A stretch of 64,000 nt of DNA from assembly GCA_045805185.1 (NCBI GenBank), contig JBJMLS010000300.1:1-64000 (forward strand), read 5' to 3'. This document shows, one piece after another, positions 25,583 to 34,810 of this stretch (the stretch's first letter is position 1; the number at the start of each line of letters is the position of its first letter). The DNA comes from JAHEYF01 sp045805185 (lineage in GTDB: Bacteria > Bacteroidota > Bacteroidia > B-17B0 > Aurantibacillaceae). The notes beneath the pieces were generated by a model. The model had not been told where the DNA came from, made no database searches, and saw only the letters and a list, made by a program, of their open reading frames with translations. The position numbers were made by a program, and so were the translations under genes.

Positions 25583-25945
25583 ATGGCTGAAACCCTAAAA
25601 AAATGCCTCGATTGCGGGGAACCTATAAAAGGTCGCGCAGACAAAAAATTCTGTTCCGACCTTTGCCGCAACAATTATAACAATCACCTCAACAGCGACA
25701 GTGTTTCACTGGTGCGCAACATTAACAATGCACTTCGTAAGAACCGCCGGATCCTGGAAGAAATGAATCCCGAAGGAAAAACCAAGGCCCATAAAAGCAA
25801 ACTGCTGGAAAAAGGCTTCGACTTTAACTATTTCACCAATATTTACAAAACGCAAAAAGGTTCGCTCTACTATTTTTGTTACGACCAGGGTTATCTGCAG
25901 ATCGAGAATGACTTTTATATTCTTGTTCGCAGGGATGAGAAATAG
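25583..25945 (+). CDS. Zinc-ribbon protein of the DUF2116-like type
   Basis: This 120-residue cytoplasmic protein begins with a treble-clef/zinc-ribbon: CLDCGEPIKGRADKKFCSDL then CRNNYNNH, giving CxxC and CxxxC pairs. The rest is a helical region (LVRNINNALRKNRRILEEMN) and a C-terminal hydrophobic-aromatic segment (YYFCYDQGYLQIENDFYILV). Closely similar stand-alone proteins are widespread in Bacteroidota with no known role; nucleic-acid binding is a reasonable inference. The start is supported by the promoter box just upstream. Confidence 0.8.
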   Translation: MAETLKKCLDCGEPIKGRADKKFCSDLCRNNYNNHLNSDSVSLVRNINNALRKNRRILEEMNPEGKTKAHKSKLLEKGFDFNYFTNIYKTQKGSLYYFCYDQGYLQIENDFYILVRRDEK

Positions 25946-26043
25946 ATTCTGCAAAGGATTTGTCATAATTCGGTCAATCCCACAACAAATTGCTGGTTTC
26001 GGCGTTTTTTGGTAACTTTAACTTCCTGTTTTTATATGACGAT

Positions 26044-28773
26044 ATGCGCTACGTTCTGAGAAACCTGTTCATCCTTATTTTTCTAACCTGCATGTATGGG
26101 ACCGTGCATGCTACGCATAACCGTTCAGGAGAGATCACCTATTCTTACCTTGGCGGGAACACCTATAAGATCAGGATCACTACCTACACCAATAATGGCT
26201 CCGGTTCGCTTCAGGCAGATCGCTGCTGGCAAACCGTTTACATTGACAACCTGCTCGACAGTATTTTTCTTCCCCGTGTGAACGGATCGCCCGGCTGTAC
26301 CAATGATCCGCAGGGACCGGCAATGATGGGCGTTGACCTCACACCCGCAGGACAATCATCGGGTTATCGTGTGAATGTTTATGAAGCGAATTATACCTTT
26401 ACCGGGAACTCCTGGCATATTCTCTATATGTTCGACCCTAACCGGAATGCAGGATCCAATAACATTCCCAATTCCGTTCAGCAGACCTTTGCCCTGGTAG
26501 ATACCATATTTACAGGTAATGCGCCTGGATTCGGATCAAACAATTCTCCTATCCTTAATTTTCCTCCTATTGACGAGGCTTGTGCGGGTCAGCCCTTCAT
26601 ACACAATCCCGGGGCTTATGATCCGGACCACGACAGTTTATCCTATTCACTCACTACCTGCCTGGGCAACCAGGGACTTCCCATCGGCGGTTATACCATA
26701 CCTTCTAACGTTAGCATTAATGCCGTTACCGGCGACCTTACCTGGAATTCGCCACCCACGAGCGCTGCCGGAGAATACAATTTTGCGATCCTGATAACGG
26801 AATGGAGGAAAGACCTGGACGGGGTCTACCATGTTGTTGGAAAAACCCTGCGTGACCTGCAGGTAAATGTGATCGCTCCCTGTAATAACCTGCCGCCGGA
26901 TATCGTAAACATCAAAGACACCTGCATCATAGCCGGAACAAATTTCACCCAGCTTGTAACTGCCACTGATCCTAACAATGACCTCGTCACCTTGTCGGCC
27001 AATGGCGGACCATTCAACATCAATCCTTCCGCTACCTTTAACTCGACTCCCTCCACTTCAACCGTAACCGGAACCTTTAACTGGACGCCCAATTGCGGAC
27101 AGGTAAGCGTGACCCCTTATCTTGTCACCATTAAGGCGCTGGACAATCATTCACAGGTACCGCTGGTTGACTTTGCTTCTTTTTTTATTAAAGTCATAGG
27201 CCCTCCCCCTCAAAACTTAACAGCTGTTCCAAGCGGGGCGAGCATTGTTCTGAACTGGCAGCCCCCGGTTTCCTGTTCACAGTTTAGCGGCAATATGGTG
27301 GTTACCTATTTGATCTACCGCAAGCAGGATTGCGTACCCTGGCTGCATGCGCCCTGTGAAACGGGTGTTCCGGCATATACAGGATTCGTGCAGGTGGGAA
27401 GTATAAACGCGATAGGTGTTTCTTCGCCAACTTTCACTGATAATAACAATGGAGCGGGCTTAGTACAGGGCGTCGACTATTCTTATATTGTAGTTGCTCA
27501 GTTTGCCGATGGCGCTCAAAGCTACGCATCTAACCAGGTTTGTTACCATATTATCCGCGATGTTCCCGTGATCATAAATGCAAGTGTTGACACAACGGAT
27601 GCCGCCACAGGAAAGATCTGGGTAAGGTGGCTGAAGCCTTTACTCTCCACCGCAACAGTTGCGAACCTGGATACGCTTGCCAACCCCGGCCCTTACGAAT
27701 TCCGCCTGATGCAGCATACCGGCTTTAGCGGGACCTTTGGCGCTTCACCTGTTTATTCGGTAAGCAAGCCTTATTTCGCACAGATCAATACGGCAGCCGA
27801 CACTTCTTTTACGGATTCGGCATTGAACACATTTGGGAATCCTTATACTTACCGGGTAGACTTTTATTGCAACGGAACGCTGAAGGGATCGACACAAACG
27901 GCTTCTTCTGTTTTTCTCACCGCAACCGGACTTGCCCGCCGCGTTCAGCTGACCTGGCAGGCACAGGTTCCCTGGAACAATTATTTTTATTATATCTATA
28001 AGCAAAACGCGACAGGGAACTACCTGCTGATCGATAGTACTTCTGCAACTGTTTATACCGACAGTAACCTTGTTGACGGCATGACTTATTGTTACAAGAT
28101 CAAAACTGTTGGGAAATATTCAGATCCCGGAATCTATTCGCCGCTTGTTAACTGGTCGCAAAAAGCCTGTGCAGTCCCTGTTGACAATGAGGCGCCCTGT
28201 GCACCAACGATTAGCGCGGTTGGCGATTGCATAACGCAAACCACGGTGATCACCTGGAACAATCCGAACAATTCCTGCAGCGACGACGCAGTTTATTATA
28301 ACCTCTATTATACTCCCATTCTCGATAGTCAAATGGTGAAAATAGACTCCTTACCGATCAACATTACCCTTTACCAAACCGATTTTGCTTCTTCCATTGC
28401 TGGCTGTTACGCGATCACGGCAGTGGACTCATTTAAGAATGAAAGTGCGCCAAGCGTTGTTTCCTGTGTTGATAATTGCCCGGAATATGAATTGCCGAAT
28501 ATCATTACCATTAACGGCGACAGCATTAATGATTATTTTATTCCTGTAAAGAACCGCTTTGTAAAAGATATAGATCTGAAAGTATACAACCGCTGGGGTT
28601 CACTTGTATTTGAAACAACACTTGCAGCGATCAATTGGGACGGCAGGAACAAATTATCGAAATTACCCTGCACTGATGGCACGTATTATTACACCTGCGA
28701 TGTGCACATGATCCGTTATACGGGTATTGAAACCAAAAAGCTGAAGGGTTTTTTACAGATCCTGAAAAATTAA
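26044..28773 (+). CDS. Large surface protein with gliding-associated (T9SS type B) C-terminal domain
   Basis: The 909-residue protein has a signal peptide (RNLFILIFLTCMYGTVHA), then the 'ATHNRSGEITYSYLGGNTYK' opening typical of large Bacteroidota surface proteins. Cadherin/Ig-like and fibronectin type III-like modules follow through about residue 790. The last 90 residues form the gliding motility-associated C-terminal domain (LPNIITINGDSINDYFIPV, VYNRWGSLVFET, INWDGRN, DGTYYYTCDV, KKLKGFLQILKN), a T9SS type B signal. It is likely exported by T9SS and anchored to or released from the cell surface. The frame is open from 25990, but the ATG at 26044 places the signal peptide at the N-terminus. 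Confidence 0.92.
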   Translation: MRYVLRNLFILIFLTCMYGTVHATHNRSGEITYSYLGGNTYKIRITTYTNNGSGSLQADRCWQTVYIDNLLDSIFLPRVNGSPGCTNDPQGPAMMGVDLTPAGQSSGYRVNVYEANYTFTGNSWHILYMFDPNRNAGSNNIPNSVQQTFALVDTIFTGNAPGFGSNNSPILNFPPIDEACAGQPFIHNPGAYDPDHDSLSYSLTTCLGNQGLPIGGYTIPSNVSINAVTGDLTWNSPPTSAAGEYNFAILITEWRKDLDGVYHVVGKTLRDLQVNVIAPCNNLPPDIVNIKDTCIIAGTNFTQLVTATDPNNDLVTLSANGGPFNINPSATFNSTPSTSTVTGTFNWTPNCGQVSVTPYLVTIKALDNHSQVPLVDFASFFIKVIGPPPQNLTAVPSGASIVLNWQPPVSCSQFSGNMVVTYLIYRKQDCVPWLHAPCETGVPAYTGFVQVGSINAIGVSSPTFTDNNNGAGLVQGVDYSYIVVAQFADGAQSYASNQVCYHIIRDVPVIINASVDTTDAATGKIWVRWLKPLLSTATVANLDTLANPGPYEFRLMQHTGFSGTFGASPVYSVSKPYFAQINTAADTSFTDSALNTFGNPYTYRVDFYCNGTLKGSTQTASSVFLTATGLARRVQLTWQAQVPWNNYFYYIYKQNATGNYLLIDSTSATVYTDSNLVDGMTYCYKIKTVGKYSDPGIYSPLVNWSQKACAVPVDNEAPCAPTISAVGDCITQTTVITWNNPNNSCSDDAVYYNLYYTPILDSQMVKIDSLPINITLYQTDFASSIAGCYAITAVDSFKNESAPSVVSCVDNCPEYELPNIITINGDSINDYFIPVKNRFVKDIDLKVYNRWGSLVFETTLAAINWDGRNKLSKLPCTDGTYYYTCDVHMIRYTGIETKKLKGFLQILKN

Positions 28774-28784
28774 GGTCCTTCCAG

Positions 28785-29768
28785 GTGAAAGACTTTAGCC
28801 GCAAAAAAGTATTGGTTTGTCCCCTCGACTGGGGTTTTGGTCACGCTACACGTTGTATTCCGCTGATCCATCAATTGCTCGAGCAAAATGCAGAAGTCAT
28901 TATTGCCGCCGCGCCTTCCATCAAAGCTTTACTTCAAAACGAGTTTCCGTCCTTAAAATTTACCGATGTTTTTGGTTACGAAGTGAACTATTCCAGGGCC
29001 CTCCCGCTTAACCTGAAATTGATCCTCCAGGCGCCGCGCTTATTAAAACTAATTAAAAAAGAGAACGAGTGGCTGGATAAAGCCATTGATCAACTTGGCC
29101 TGGATGTGGTGATTTCGGACAACCGTTATGGCTTGCACAGCAAAAAAGCACATTGCATTTTTATAACCCACCAGCTTTTTATTCCCGCGCCTGTTCTAAG
29201 CGCCGCGCTCAATAAGAAGAACCACCGCTACATTGCTCAGTTCAACGAATGCTGGGTACCCGATCATGAAGGAAATACTAATCTCTCCGGGAAACTTTCG
29301 CACGGAAAGCACGAATTGAAAAACATAAGATACATTGGTCCTTTAAGCAGGTTCAAAGCAAGCACGGGAGCCATTCCTAAAAAATACGATTATTGCGTAT
29401 TGCTTTCCGGGATTGAGCCCCAGCGGAGCATCCTTGAAAAGAAATTGCTGCGGTGCATTACCAGGAGTGGAAAAAAAACAGTGTTTATCCGAGGGATCCA
29501 TTCCGGACGGGGACGCGAGATCACCAATAACGTTGAAGTGATTTCCTTTTTAAACGGTGAGGCGCTGCGGGAAAAAATTCTTCAGAGTGAATGCGTCATC
29601 TGCCGGAGCGGTTATTCCAGTATCATGGATATGGCAACGCTGGGCAAAAAAACGATACTGATCCCTACTCCCGGTCAAAATGAACAGGAGTACCTGGCAG
29701 CTCATCTTGAAAACAAGAGCCAGTGGCATAAGGTAAAGCAATCAAAGCTCGGCTCGCTTAAACTCTAG
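28785..29768 (+). CDS. MurG-like (GT28-type) glycosyltransferase
   Basis: The 327-residue protein has a GT-B fold. The N-terminal domain carries VCPLDWGFGHATRCIPLI, a glycine-rich acceptor-binding loop. The C-terminal domain carries the nucleotide-sugar-binding region CRSGYSSIMDMATLGKKTIL followed by IPTPGQNEQEYLAAHLE, close to the GT28 pattern. It probably transfers a sugar from a UDP donor to an envelope acceptor. No lipid A or capsule operon surrounds it. It starts at a GTG 11 bases after the preceding stop. No better start is visible. Confidence 0.82.
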   Translation: MKDFSRKKVLVCPLDWGFGHATRCIPLIHQLLEQNAEVIIAAAPSIKALLQNEFPSLKFTDVFGYEVNYSRALPLNLKLILQAPRLLKLIKKENEWLDKAIDQLGLDVVISDNRYGLHSKKAHCIFITHQLFIPAPVLSAALNKKNHRYIAQFNECWVPDHEGNTNLSGKLSHGKHELKNIRYIGPLSRFKASTGAIPKKYDYCVLLSGIEPQRSILEKKLLRCITRSGKKTVFIRGIHSGRGREITNNVEVISFLNGEALREKILQSECVICRSGYSSIMDMATLGKKTILIPTPGQNEQEYLAAHLENKSQWHKVKQSKLGSLKL

Positions 29769-29821
29769 GCAGAGCAGCGATCAAATTTTAGCAGCCCTAA
29801 TCTCCTTTTATATTATTTTGA

Positions 29822-29829
29822 TACATTTG
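29822..29829 (+). promoter_or_regulatory. Bacteroidota -7 promoter box (TACATTTG)
   Basis: The box is an exact TAnnTTTG match 16 bases before the TTG start at 29846. Confidence 0.5.
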
Positions 29830-29845
29830 GATAAAGCATTTCCAC

Positions 29846-30679
29846 TTGAACAAAAGCATTTCTTTCCGGGGTGACTCCGTAAGCTTCAGCGATAAAGGCA
29901 AAGGACGCGCGCTGGTGCTGCTGCATGGTTTTCTGGGATCAAAAGAGATCTGGAACACCACAGAACAGGAACTCTCGAGGTACTTCAGGATAATTTCAAT
30001 TGATCTTCCCGGACATGGGGAAACAGCTTGTTACGGTTATGTACACAGTATGGAACTCATGGCTAAATGCGTGAAAGCTGTTATGGATCAGCTGCGTTTG
30101 AAGAAATACATTTTAGTTGGCCACAGTATGGGCGGTTACGCGGCCCTGGCTTTTGGCGAATTATTCCCGGATAACCTTCGCGGCATCTGTCTTTTTCATT
30201 CAACAGCCTATGCCGATAATGAACAGAAAAAACAGGATCGTACGCGCGCGGTAAAGCTGGTAAAAGCAAACGCCCGGCTTTACACACGTGATACCATAAA
30301 GAACCTCTTCGCCGCGCGCAACCTGGCTAAACTAAAAAAAGAGATCGGCTTCGCACAAAAGATAGCTTTCAAAACGCCGAAGCGCGGAATAGTTGCTGCG
30401 CTCGAAGGAATGAAGGACCGGCCGAACAGGGATGTGATCCTCAACTTTGCCGAATATCCCATCATGATGATCATCGGACGCTATGATACCGTTCTTCCAA
30501 TGCAGCTGCTGCTCAACCAGTCCGAACTGATCCGGAGCAGCTATGTTTTACTCCTGGAGAATAACGGGCACATGGGCTTTTTAGAAAATCCAAAAGAAAG
30601 CATTACCCACCTTAAGCGTTTTGCAAGAAATTGCTTTAAGCCACAGCGAAAGCAGATGCATATCCGTGTTTCTGCTTAA
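29846..30679 (+). CDS. Alpha/beta hydrolase
   Basis: This 277-residue cytoplasmic serine hydrolase has the oxyanion-hole segment LVLLHGFLGSKEIWN, the nucleophile elbow VGHSMGGYAALAFGE, the acid in IIGRYDTVLP and the catalytic His in NNGHMGFLENP. The order and spacing match the alpha/beta-hydrolase family. The substrate is unknown; MenH-, lipase- and epoxide-hydrolase-like members share this layout. The start is a TTG giving NKSISFRGDSVSF, supported by the -7 box at 29822-29829. Confidence 0.92.
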   Translation: MNKSISFRGDSVSFSDKGKGRALVLLHGFLGSKEIWNTTEQELSRYFRIISIDLPGHGETACYGYVHSMELMAKCVKAVMDQLRLKKYILVGHSMGGYAALAFGELFPDNLRGICLFHSTAYADNEQKKQDRTRAVKLVKANARLYTRDTIKNLFAARNLAKLKKEIGFAQKIAFKTPKRGIVAALEGMKDRPNRDVILNFAEYPIMMIIGRYDTVLPMQLLLNQSELIRSSYVLLLENNGHMGFLENPKESITHLKRFARNCFKPQRKQMHIRVSA

Positions 30680-30775
30680 AAATCTTCTCCTGCAATTAAA
30701 GGGCGCGAGCGGGGATTAACAAATTTTTGCAGGTTACTTTTTTGCCGGATGCCGGATCAAGAATAAATCATTAAC

Positions 30776-31723
30776 ATGAAAACAACATTTCCACATTTCG
30801 GTAAAACGGCATTAACAGCTGGCTTACCTGTTTTTCTTTTATTTGCTTCCTGCACTCCAAGCGCCGAAGAAAAAGCAAAATTTGAATCCGTCGCTTATGC
30901 CATGAGCGATTCTGTCGCTGCACCTGTGTCGGCAACCGCCGTAGATAATACGGAAACAAAAGCCGATACTCATGTATTTCTCCGGACAGCCGATTTGAAA
31001 TTCAGCGTAAAAGACGTAAGACGATCTACCGAAGAGATTGAACGTATTGTGCGGGCGAATGATGGTTTTGTCACTTATACTAACCTTAAAGGCACAAACA
31101 CGGATCAGGGCTCTACCCGGATCAGCAAGGATACGCTGGTTCGGATCAGCAGCATTAGTATTGTAAATGAGATCACCCTGCGCGTGCCGAATGAAAACCT
31201 CGACAGTACACTGCTCGCCATTAATATGCAAGTGGACTTTATGGATAACCGCGTTATTAAAGCGGATGATGTGAAATTACAGCTGCTCTCCGGAAAGCTG
31301 GCGGGCAAACGCAATAAGGAACACCTGAAAAAGCTGGATAAAGTGATCAGCAGCCAGGGGAAAAAACTGAACCAGACCATAAACGCACTGGAAAATCTGT
31401 CGAACGAAGCAAGCCTCAACGATGCGCAGGAGCTCAGCCTGCTTGAGCTCAAGGACCAGGTGAATTACAGTACAGTTACACTTTTCATTTACCAGGCTGA
31501 AAAAAAAGAATTTAAGAAAGCGGCATTCATTCCGGCCTTCGAACCTTATGTTCCTTCTTTTGCGGATAAGATGAAAACCGCTTCCGCAACCGGTCTTGAA
31601 ATACTGGAAGGTATTGCCATCTTTCTCGTTACCATCTGGCCCTTCGCTCTTCTTACAATAGTGATCTGGTCATTGGTAAAATGGCTGAGCAGGAAAAAAT
31701 TGCTGAGCAAATTAATAAGCTGA
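30776..31723 (+). CDS. DUF4349-domain lipoprotein
   Basis: The 315-residue protein has a lipobox (FLLFASC, Cys near residue 27). It continues with the DUF4349 pattern: RTADLKFSVKDVRRSTEEIE, FVTYTNLKG, EITLRVPNENLD, a long coiled coil (about 165-215) and a C-terminal transmembrane helix (about 282-302, FLVTIWPFALLTIVIWSLV) with a basic end. It would be lipid-anchored with a second membrane pass, facing the periplasm. Function of this family is unknown. It is convergent with a SpoIIE phosphatase gene across a perfect hairpin. Confidence 0.88.
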   Translation: MKTTFPHFGKTALTAGLPVFLLFASCTPSAEEKAKFESVAYAMSDSVAAPVSATAVDNTETKADTHVFLRTADLKFSVKDVRRSTEEIERIVRANDGFVTYTNLKGTNTDQGSTRISKDTLVRISSISIVNEITLRVPNENLDSTLLAINMQVDFMDNRVIKADDVKLQLLSGKLAGKRNKEHLKKLDKVISSQGKKLNQTINALENLSNEASLNDAQELSLLELKDQVNYSTVTLFIYQAEKKEFKKAAFIPAFEPYVPSFADKMKTASATGLEILEGIAIFLVTIWPFALLTIVIWSLVKWLSRKKLLSKLIS

Positions 31724-31729
31724 AATTAA

Positions 31730-31755
31730 ATGGTCCCGCTGCATGGCGGGACCAT
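31730..31755. terminator. Bidirectional hairpin between convergent genes
   Basis: ATGGTCCCGC and GCGGGACCAT are perfect 10-base arms around TGCATG. It lies seven bases after the lipoprotein stop and 26 bases after the end of the convergent phosphatase gene. There is no long T run, so termination may be Rho-aided or partial. Confidence 0.65.
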
Positions 31756-31781
31756 ATTAGCGTAAAAGTTCAACCAGAAAT

Positions 31782-32639
31782 TCAGACCCGCAGACCCATG
31801 ATCAGTATATCGTCTACCTGCTCTAATTCTCCTTTCCAGGATACGAGCGTTTCATGCAGAATATTTTTTTGGGCTGAACTATCCTTATGCGAAATGGAAA
31901 CAAGCAGTTCTTTAAGTTGGAGAGATGTGAATTTTTTTCCTTTTGTTCCGCCAAACTGATCTTTGTATCCATCAGAAAACCCATACACCATATCACCGGA
32001 TCTTAATTGAAAGCTATGATTGGTAAAGGGTTTCTGGTAAAAGGTAGATCCTACATCCTGCTTATCGGCTTTGAGTTCAAAAAGAACGCCGTTCCTGATA
32101 ATGCAAAGCCCATTGTTCGCCCCGGAAAACTCCAACACATTCGTCTTGAGATCCACGGAAAAAAAAGCGATATCCATGCCATCATGCATTTTTTTATGGC
32201 CATTCTTTTTTCCCAATGCGGTATAGATATCTTTATTGAGGCGATCCAGGATTCCTGCCGGCGACTGTGTTTCTCCTGACTTTACTATGCTATGAAGCTT
32301 TCCAATACCCAGTATGGATAGCATCGCTCCCGGAACCCCATGTCCGGTACAATCGGCCACCGCAAGAAATACCTTATCTCCGGCTTTCTCGAACCACTTG
32401 AAATCGCCGCTTACAATATCTTTTGGTGAATTGTAAACGAATGATTGCGGAAATAGTTCTTTGAGCGATTCGGGGTCATGGCTGATAGCTTCCTGTATAA
32501 GCGCGGCATACCGCATGCTTTCCGTTTTTTCCTTTATAAGCTCGTCCAGCATCACCTTTGTCTGGTACTGCCGTTTTTTTTCCAGACACTTCTCTTCCAA
32601 TTGATGTAATGTCTCTCCGTTAAAGTATCCTGTGATCAT
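31782..32639 (-). CDS. Stand-alone SpoIIE-type PP2C phosphatase
   Basis: The 285-residue protein consists of a short coiled-coil lead (about 1-55) and a SpoIIE domain. Its metal ligands sit in DIVSGDFKWF, AVADCTGHGVPGAMLS, DGMDIAFF, FSDGYKDQFGG and DDILIMGLRV. It is clearly related to the output domain of the 7TM protein at 15951-18206, but has no membrane or sensory part, so it must be controlled by a partner protein. It should dephosphorylate a Ser/Thr-phosphorylated regulator. A perfect -7 box lies four bases upstream of the ATG. Confidence 0.92.
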   Translation of the reverse strand: MITGYFNGETLHQLEEKCLEKKRQYQTKVMLDELIKEKTESMRYAALIQEAISHDPESLKELFPQSFVYNSPKDIVSGDFKWFEKAGDKVFLAVADCTGHGVPGAMLSILGIGKLHSIVKSGETQSPAGILDRLNKDIYTALGKKNGHKKMHDGMDIAFFSVDLKTNVLEFSGANNGLCIIRNGVLFELKADKQDVGSTFYQKPFTNHSFQLRSGDMVYGFSDGYKDQFGGTKGKKFTSLQLKELLVSISHKDSSAQKNILHETLVSWKGELEQVDDILIMGLRV

Positions 32640-32643
32640 GGAG

Positions 32644-32651
32644 CAAAATTA
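32644..32651 (-). promoter_or_regulatory. Bacteroidota -7 promoter box (TAATTTTG)
   Basis: On the minus strand TAATTTTG is followed by CTCC and then the ATG at 32639, the same four-base spacing seen at 7235 and 25583. Confidence 0.6.
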
Positions 32652-32743
32652 GGCAACACCGGCGGAGGATCCCTGCCATAAACGGGCTCATTAACTACGG
32701 AGGTAAGTTTTTCAGGCTTTTTGTAGAATTGTAAAGTGTGTAA

Positions 32744-33787
32744 TTATTCAGATCCCAGTTCCACAATTACCACGTAACCTTCCTGCGTGATCAGGCTCTT
32801 CTGAATTCCACCGATGAACCTGTTTCCTTCTGGAGAAAAAGACCCGAGCCCTGTCCAAACAGCTCTGCCCTTGTACTGCGGGTTTCCCGGATCATTAAAA
32901 AAGCTGAGCCGCTTTTTATTTTTACCGTTCACATCCATTATCCACCAGTCGGTGCCTTTATTCTTATTTCCTTTGTTGGTCATCCATACGATCCGCTTTC
33001 CGTCAGGAGTAAAACAACCGTGTTCGTTGTAGTCCCCTTCTGTCAATTGTTTTATTTCGCTCCCATCGGCATTCATTGTGAATAATTGCGAGAGCCAGGC
33101 TGAACCGGTATTCATACTGGAACAAAAAATTATTTTTTCCCCATCCGGAGAATAGCCATAGCTTTCGTTGAAACAATTTTTTCCGGGCAGCAGATCCTTT
33201 ACATTGCTTACAGCAGGCACGCTATCTTTCGCCCAGGTGAAATCGGCGGTCTTAACGGTCCAGAAGCCGAAATGCCGTTGCGGATTCCCCAGGGAAGGGC
33301 GCATGATCCGATCGGTCCATACGATCTTTGATCCGTCAGGCGAAAAGCGCGGAGCAATTACCCCGTGATCAAAGTCGTTGGGAAGCTCCAGCACCTTAAA
33401 CACTTTTTTTCCATCGACGCTCATGACGTAAATATCGCAATAAGCGCCAAAGCCCGGCAAGGCATTTACAGAGCCACGCGGGTGCTCTTTTTTTTCTGCA
33501 AGAAAGATGATCCATTTACCTGAAGGGTGCCAGGAAGGAAGACAGATGTGCCGGTTGGGAAGTAATGGATGGTTCTCTGTAATACACTTCTCAAATTTCC
33601 TGTCGGGCGAGGCAATGTAAATATCGTAGTACTTATCTTTTCCCTTGAAGGAATAAGCAACAAGGTTTCTATCTGCCGGGTTCCAGTGACAGTCAAGAGC
33701 TGAATCCCTGAAAAGACTTACACGCGTTTGACTTAGTGCCGGAAAGAAACAGGTGAATACAAACAACTTTAAAAACAAAATCTTCAT
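32744..33787 (-). CDS. Exported PD40/TolB-like beta-propeller protein
   Basis: A signal peptide (MKILFLKLFVFTCFFPALS) is followed by PD40/WD40-like propeller blades typical of TolB and prolyl-oligopeptidase propellers. The repeated pattern is 'xxPDGxKIxW/F': SWHPSGKWIIFLA, RFSPDGSKIVWTD, GYSPDGEKIIFCS and CFTPDGKRIVWMT. Nothing follows the propeller, so it is not a peptidase. It probably binds protein or glycan in the periplasm or at the surface. The frame allows a start nine codons upstream at 33814, but the ATG at 33787 places the signal peptide correctly. Confidence 0.85.
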   Translation of the reverse strand: MKILFLKLFVFTCFFPALSQTRVSLFRDSALDCHWNPADRNLVAYSFKGKDKYYDIYIASPDRKFEKCITENHPLLPNRHICLPSWHPSGKWIIFLAEKKEHPRGSVNALPGFGAYCDIYVMSVDGKKVFKVLELPNDFDHGVIAPRFSPDGSKIVWTDRIMRPSLGNPQRHFGFWTVKTADFTWAKDSVPAVSNVKDLLPGKNCFNESYGYSPDGEKIIFCSSMNTGSAWLSQLFTMNADGSEIKQLTEGDYNEHGCFTPDGKRIVWMTNKGNKNKGTDWWIMDVNGKNKKRLSFFNDPGNPQYKGRAVWTGLGSFSPEGNRFIGGIQKSLITQEGYVVIVELGSE

Positions 33788-33869
33788 GAGAAGGAGTAAA
33801 TTATAAACCTTCATACAAGATAATGAATTATGTCATTAGTCTCCGATAAAAGTCCCCGTAGCGGATCTG

Positions 33870-34094
33870 TTATTTTTCCATTTTATCGTCGAGCGTTTTT
33901 TCGAGACGAACCACTAAGGTTAAAAAATCATTGTATTTGTTCTGAGCTTCCTGCCAGGCCTTATACTTTTTGTTGCGATCAGCTATCAGCTCTTTATTGG
34001 TTGAGCCTTTGATCGCAGCTTCTGCCTTGTAGTACTTCGATAATTTGTCTACTACTATCCTGTGCAGGGTATTGCATTGATCCCTGTATGTCAT
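33870..34094 (-). CDS. 74-aa hypothetical helical protein
   Basis: This small charged protein (MTYRDQCNTLHRIVVDKL, then NKKYKAWQEAQNKYNDFL) is predicted to be almost entirely helical, probably a coiled coil, with no signal peptide. A complete Bacteroidota promoter on the minus strand, TTTG-N19-TAATTTTG (34114-34144), lies 19 bases upstream of its ATG and supports it as a real gene. No family is recognised. It is divergent from the XRE regulator gene. Confidence 0.7.
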   Translation of the reverse strand: MTYRDQCNTLHRIVVDKLSKYYKAEAAIKGSTNKELIADRNKKYKAWQEAQNKYNDFLTLVVRLEKTLDDKMEK

Positions 34095-34113
34095 GGCATA
34101 TCTTTTTCACCCA

Positions 34114-34144
34114 CAAAATTAATATGCGGTGAAAAAAAATCAAA
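34114..34144 (-). promoter_or_regulatory. Full Bacteroidota promoter, TTTG-N19-TAATTTTG
   Basis: CAAA at 34141-34144 and CAAAATTA at 34114-34121 read on the minus strand as TTTG, 19 bases, TAATTTTG, an exact consensus spacing. It serves the 74-aa gene. Confidence 0.7.
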
Positions 34145-34302
34145 TTTTTTCAGGAATAATTACTTGTGATAACAAGCATTTTTTCATTGAATTTCAAGTC
34201 GTTCCAACTGCTTTTTTAAGTTACATCTATTTTAACGATTTGCCACTATGCTTACGACATTTAAGTCGCCGCAAATCCGATACTTCTTCATCACCTTCGC
34301 TT

Positions 34303-34551
34303 ATGCAAAAGCCAGTCACGGATACGCTCGTCCTCTTTGGATTGATGGTGAAAAAAGCACGACTTGAAAACAACTGGTCGCAAACGGAACTGGCTGCAAA
34401 AGTGGATATGGATATGCGTACTATACAGCGCATAGAAAGAGGAGAAACTAACCTGAGGTTTCACAATCTGTATTCTCTTATTGATGTTTTAGATATTGAT
34501 CCGAATTCCGTTTTCAAAAGATCAGCAAGCGCTGTCCGTTCCTCTTCCTGA
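34303..34551 (+). CDS. XRE-family helix-turn-helix regulator
   Basis: This 82-residue protein is a Cro/CI-type DNA-binding domain: FGLMVKKARLENNWSQTELA, KVDMDMRTIQRIERGETNLR and FHNLYSLIDVLDIDPNSVF. The 'SQTELAxKxxMDMRTIQRIERG' segment is the helix-turn-helix. No effector domain is attached. The frame is open upstream to a GTG at 34129, but those codons encode no recognisable sequence and include the divergent promoter, so I use the ATG at 34303. Its target is unknown; it may control itself and the divergent 74-aa gene. Confidence 0.82.
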   Translation: MQKPVTDTLVLFGLMVKKARLENNWSQTELAAKVDMDMRTIQRIERGETNLRFHNLYSLIDVLDIDPNSVFKRSASAVRSSS

Positions 34552-34810
34552 ATTATTACTGCATCTTTTATTCCTGATGATCCCTTCGCTCTCTGCGCTG
34601 GCATTTTAATTGTCAAACAGGTATTGTCCTGATACTTTCATACACCGAAGAAAAACGGGAAACAGTGTGGTAATACGGACGCTGTTCATGAGCAGACAAA
34701 AAAAAACGGGATGGTCCGCACCATTCAACATCGGAGTGTTAAATCTCTCTCCTCAATTTTCCCCAAAAAGGGGAATTCGTTCTCATTCAAATAAACCAAA
34801 ACCTATATTT

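Noticed and set aside
34129..34302. N-terminal extension of the XRE gene from a GTG
   Set aside because: The codons look random and contain the minus-strand promoter of the 74-aa gene.
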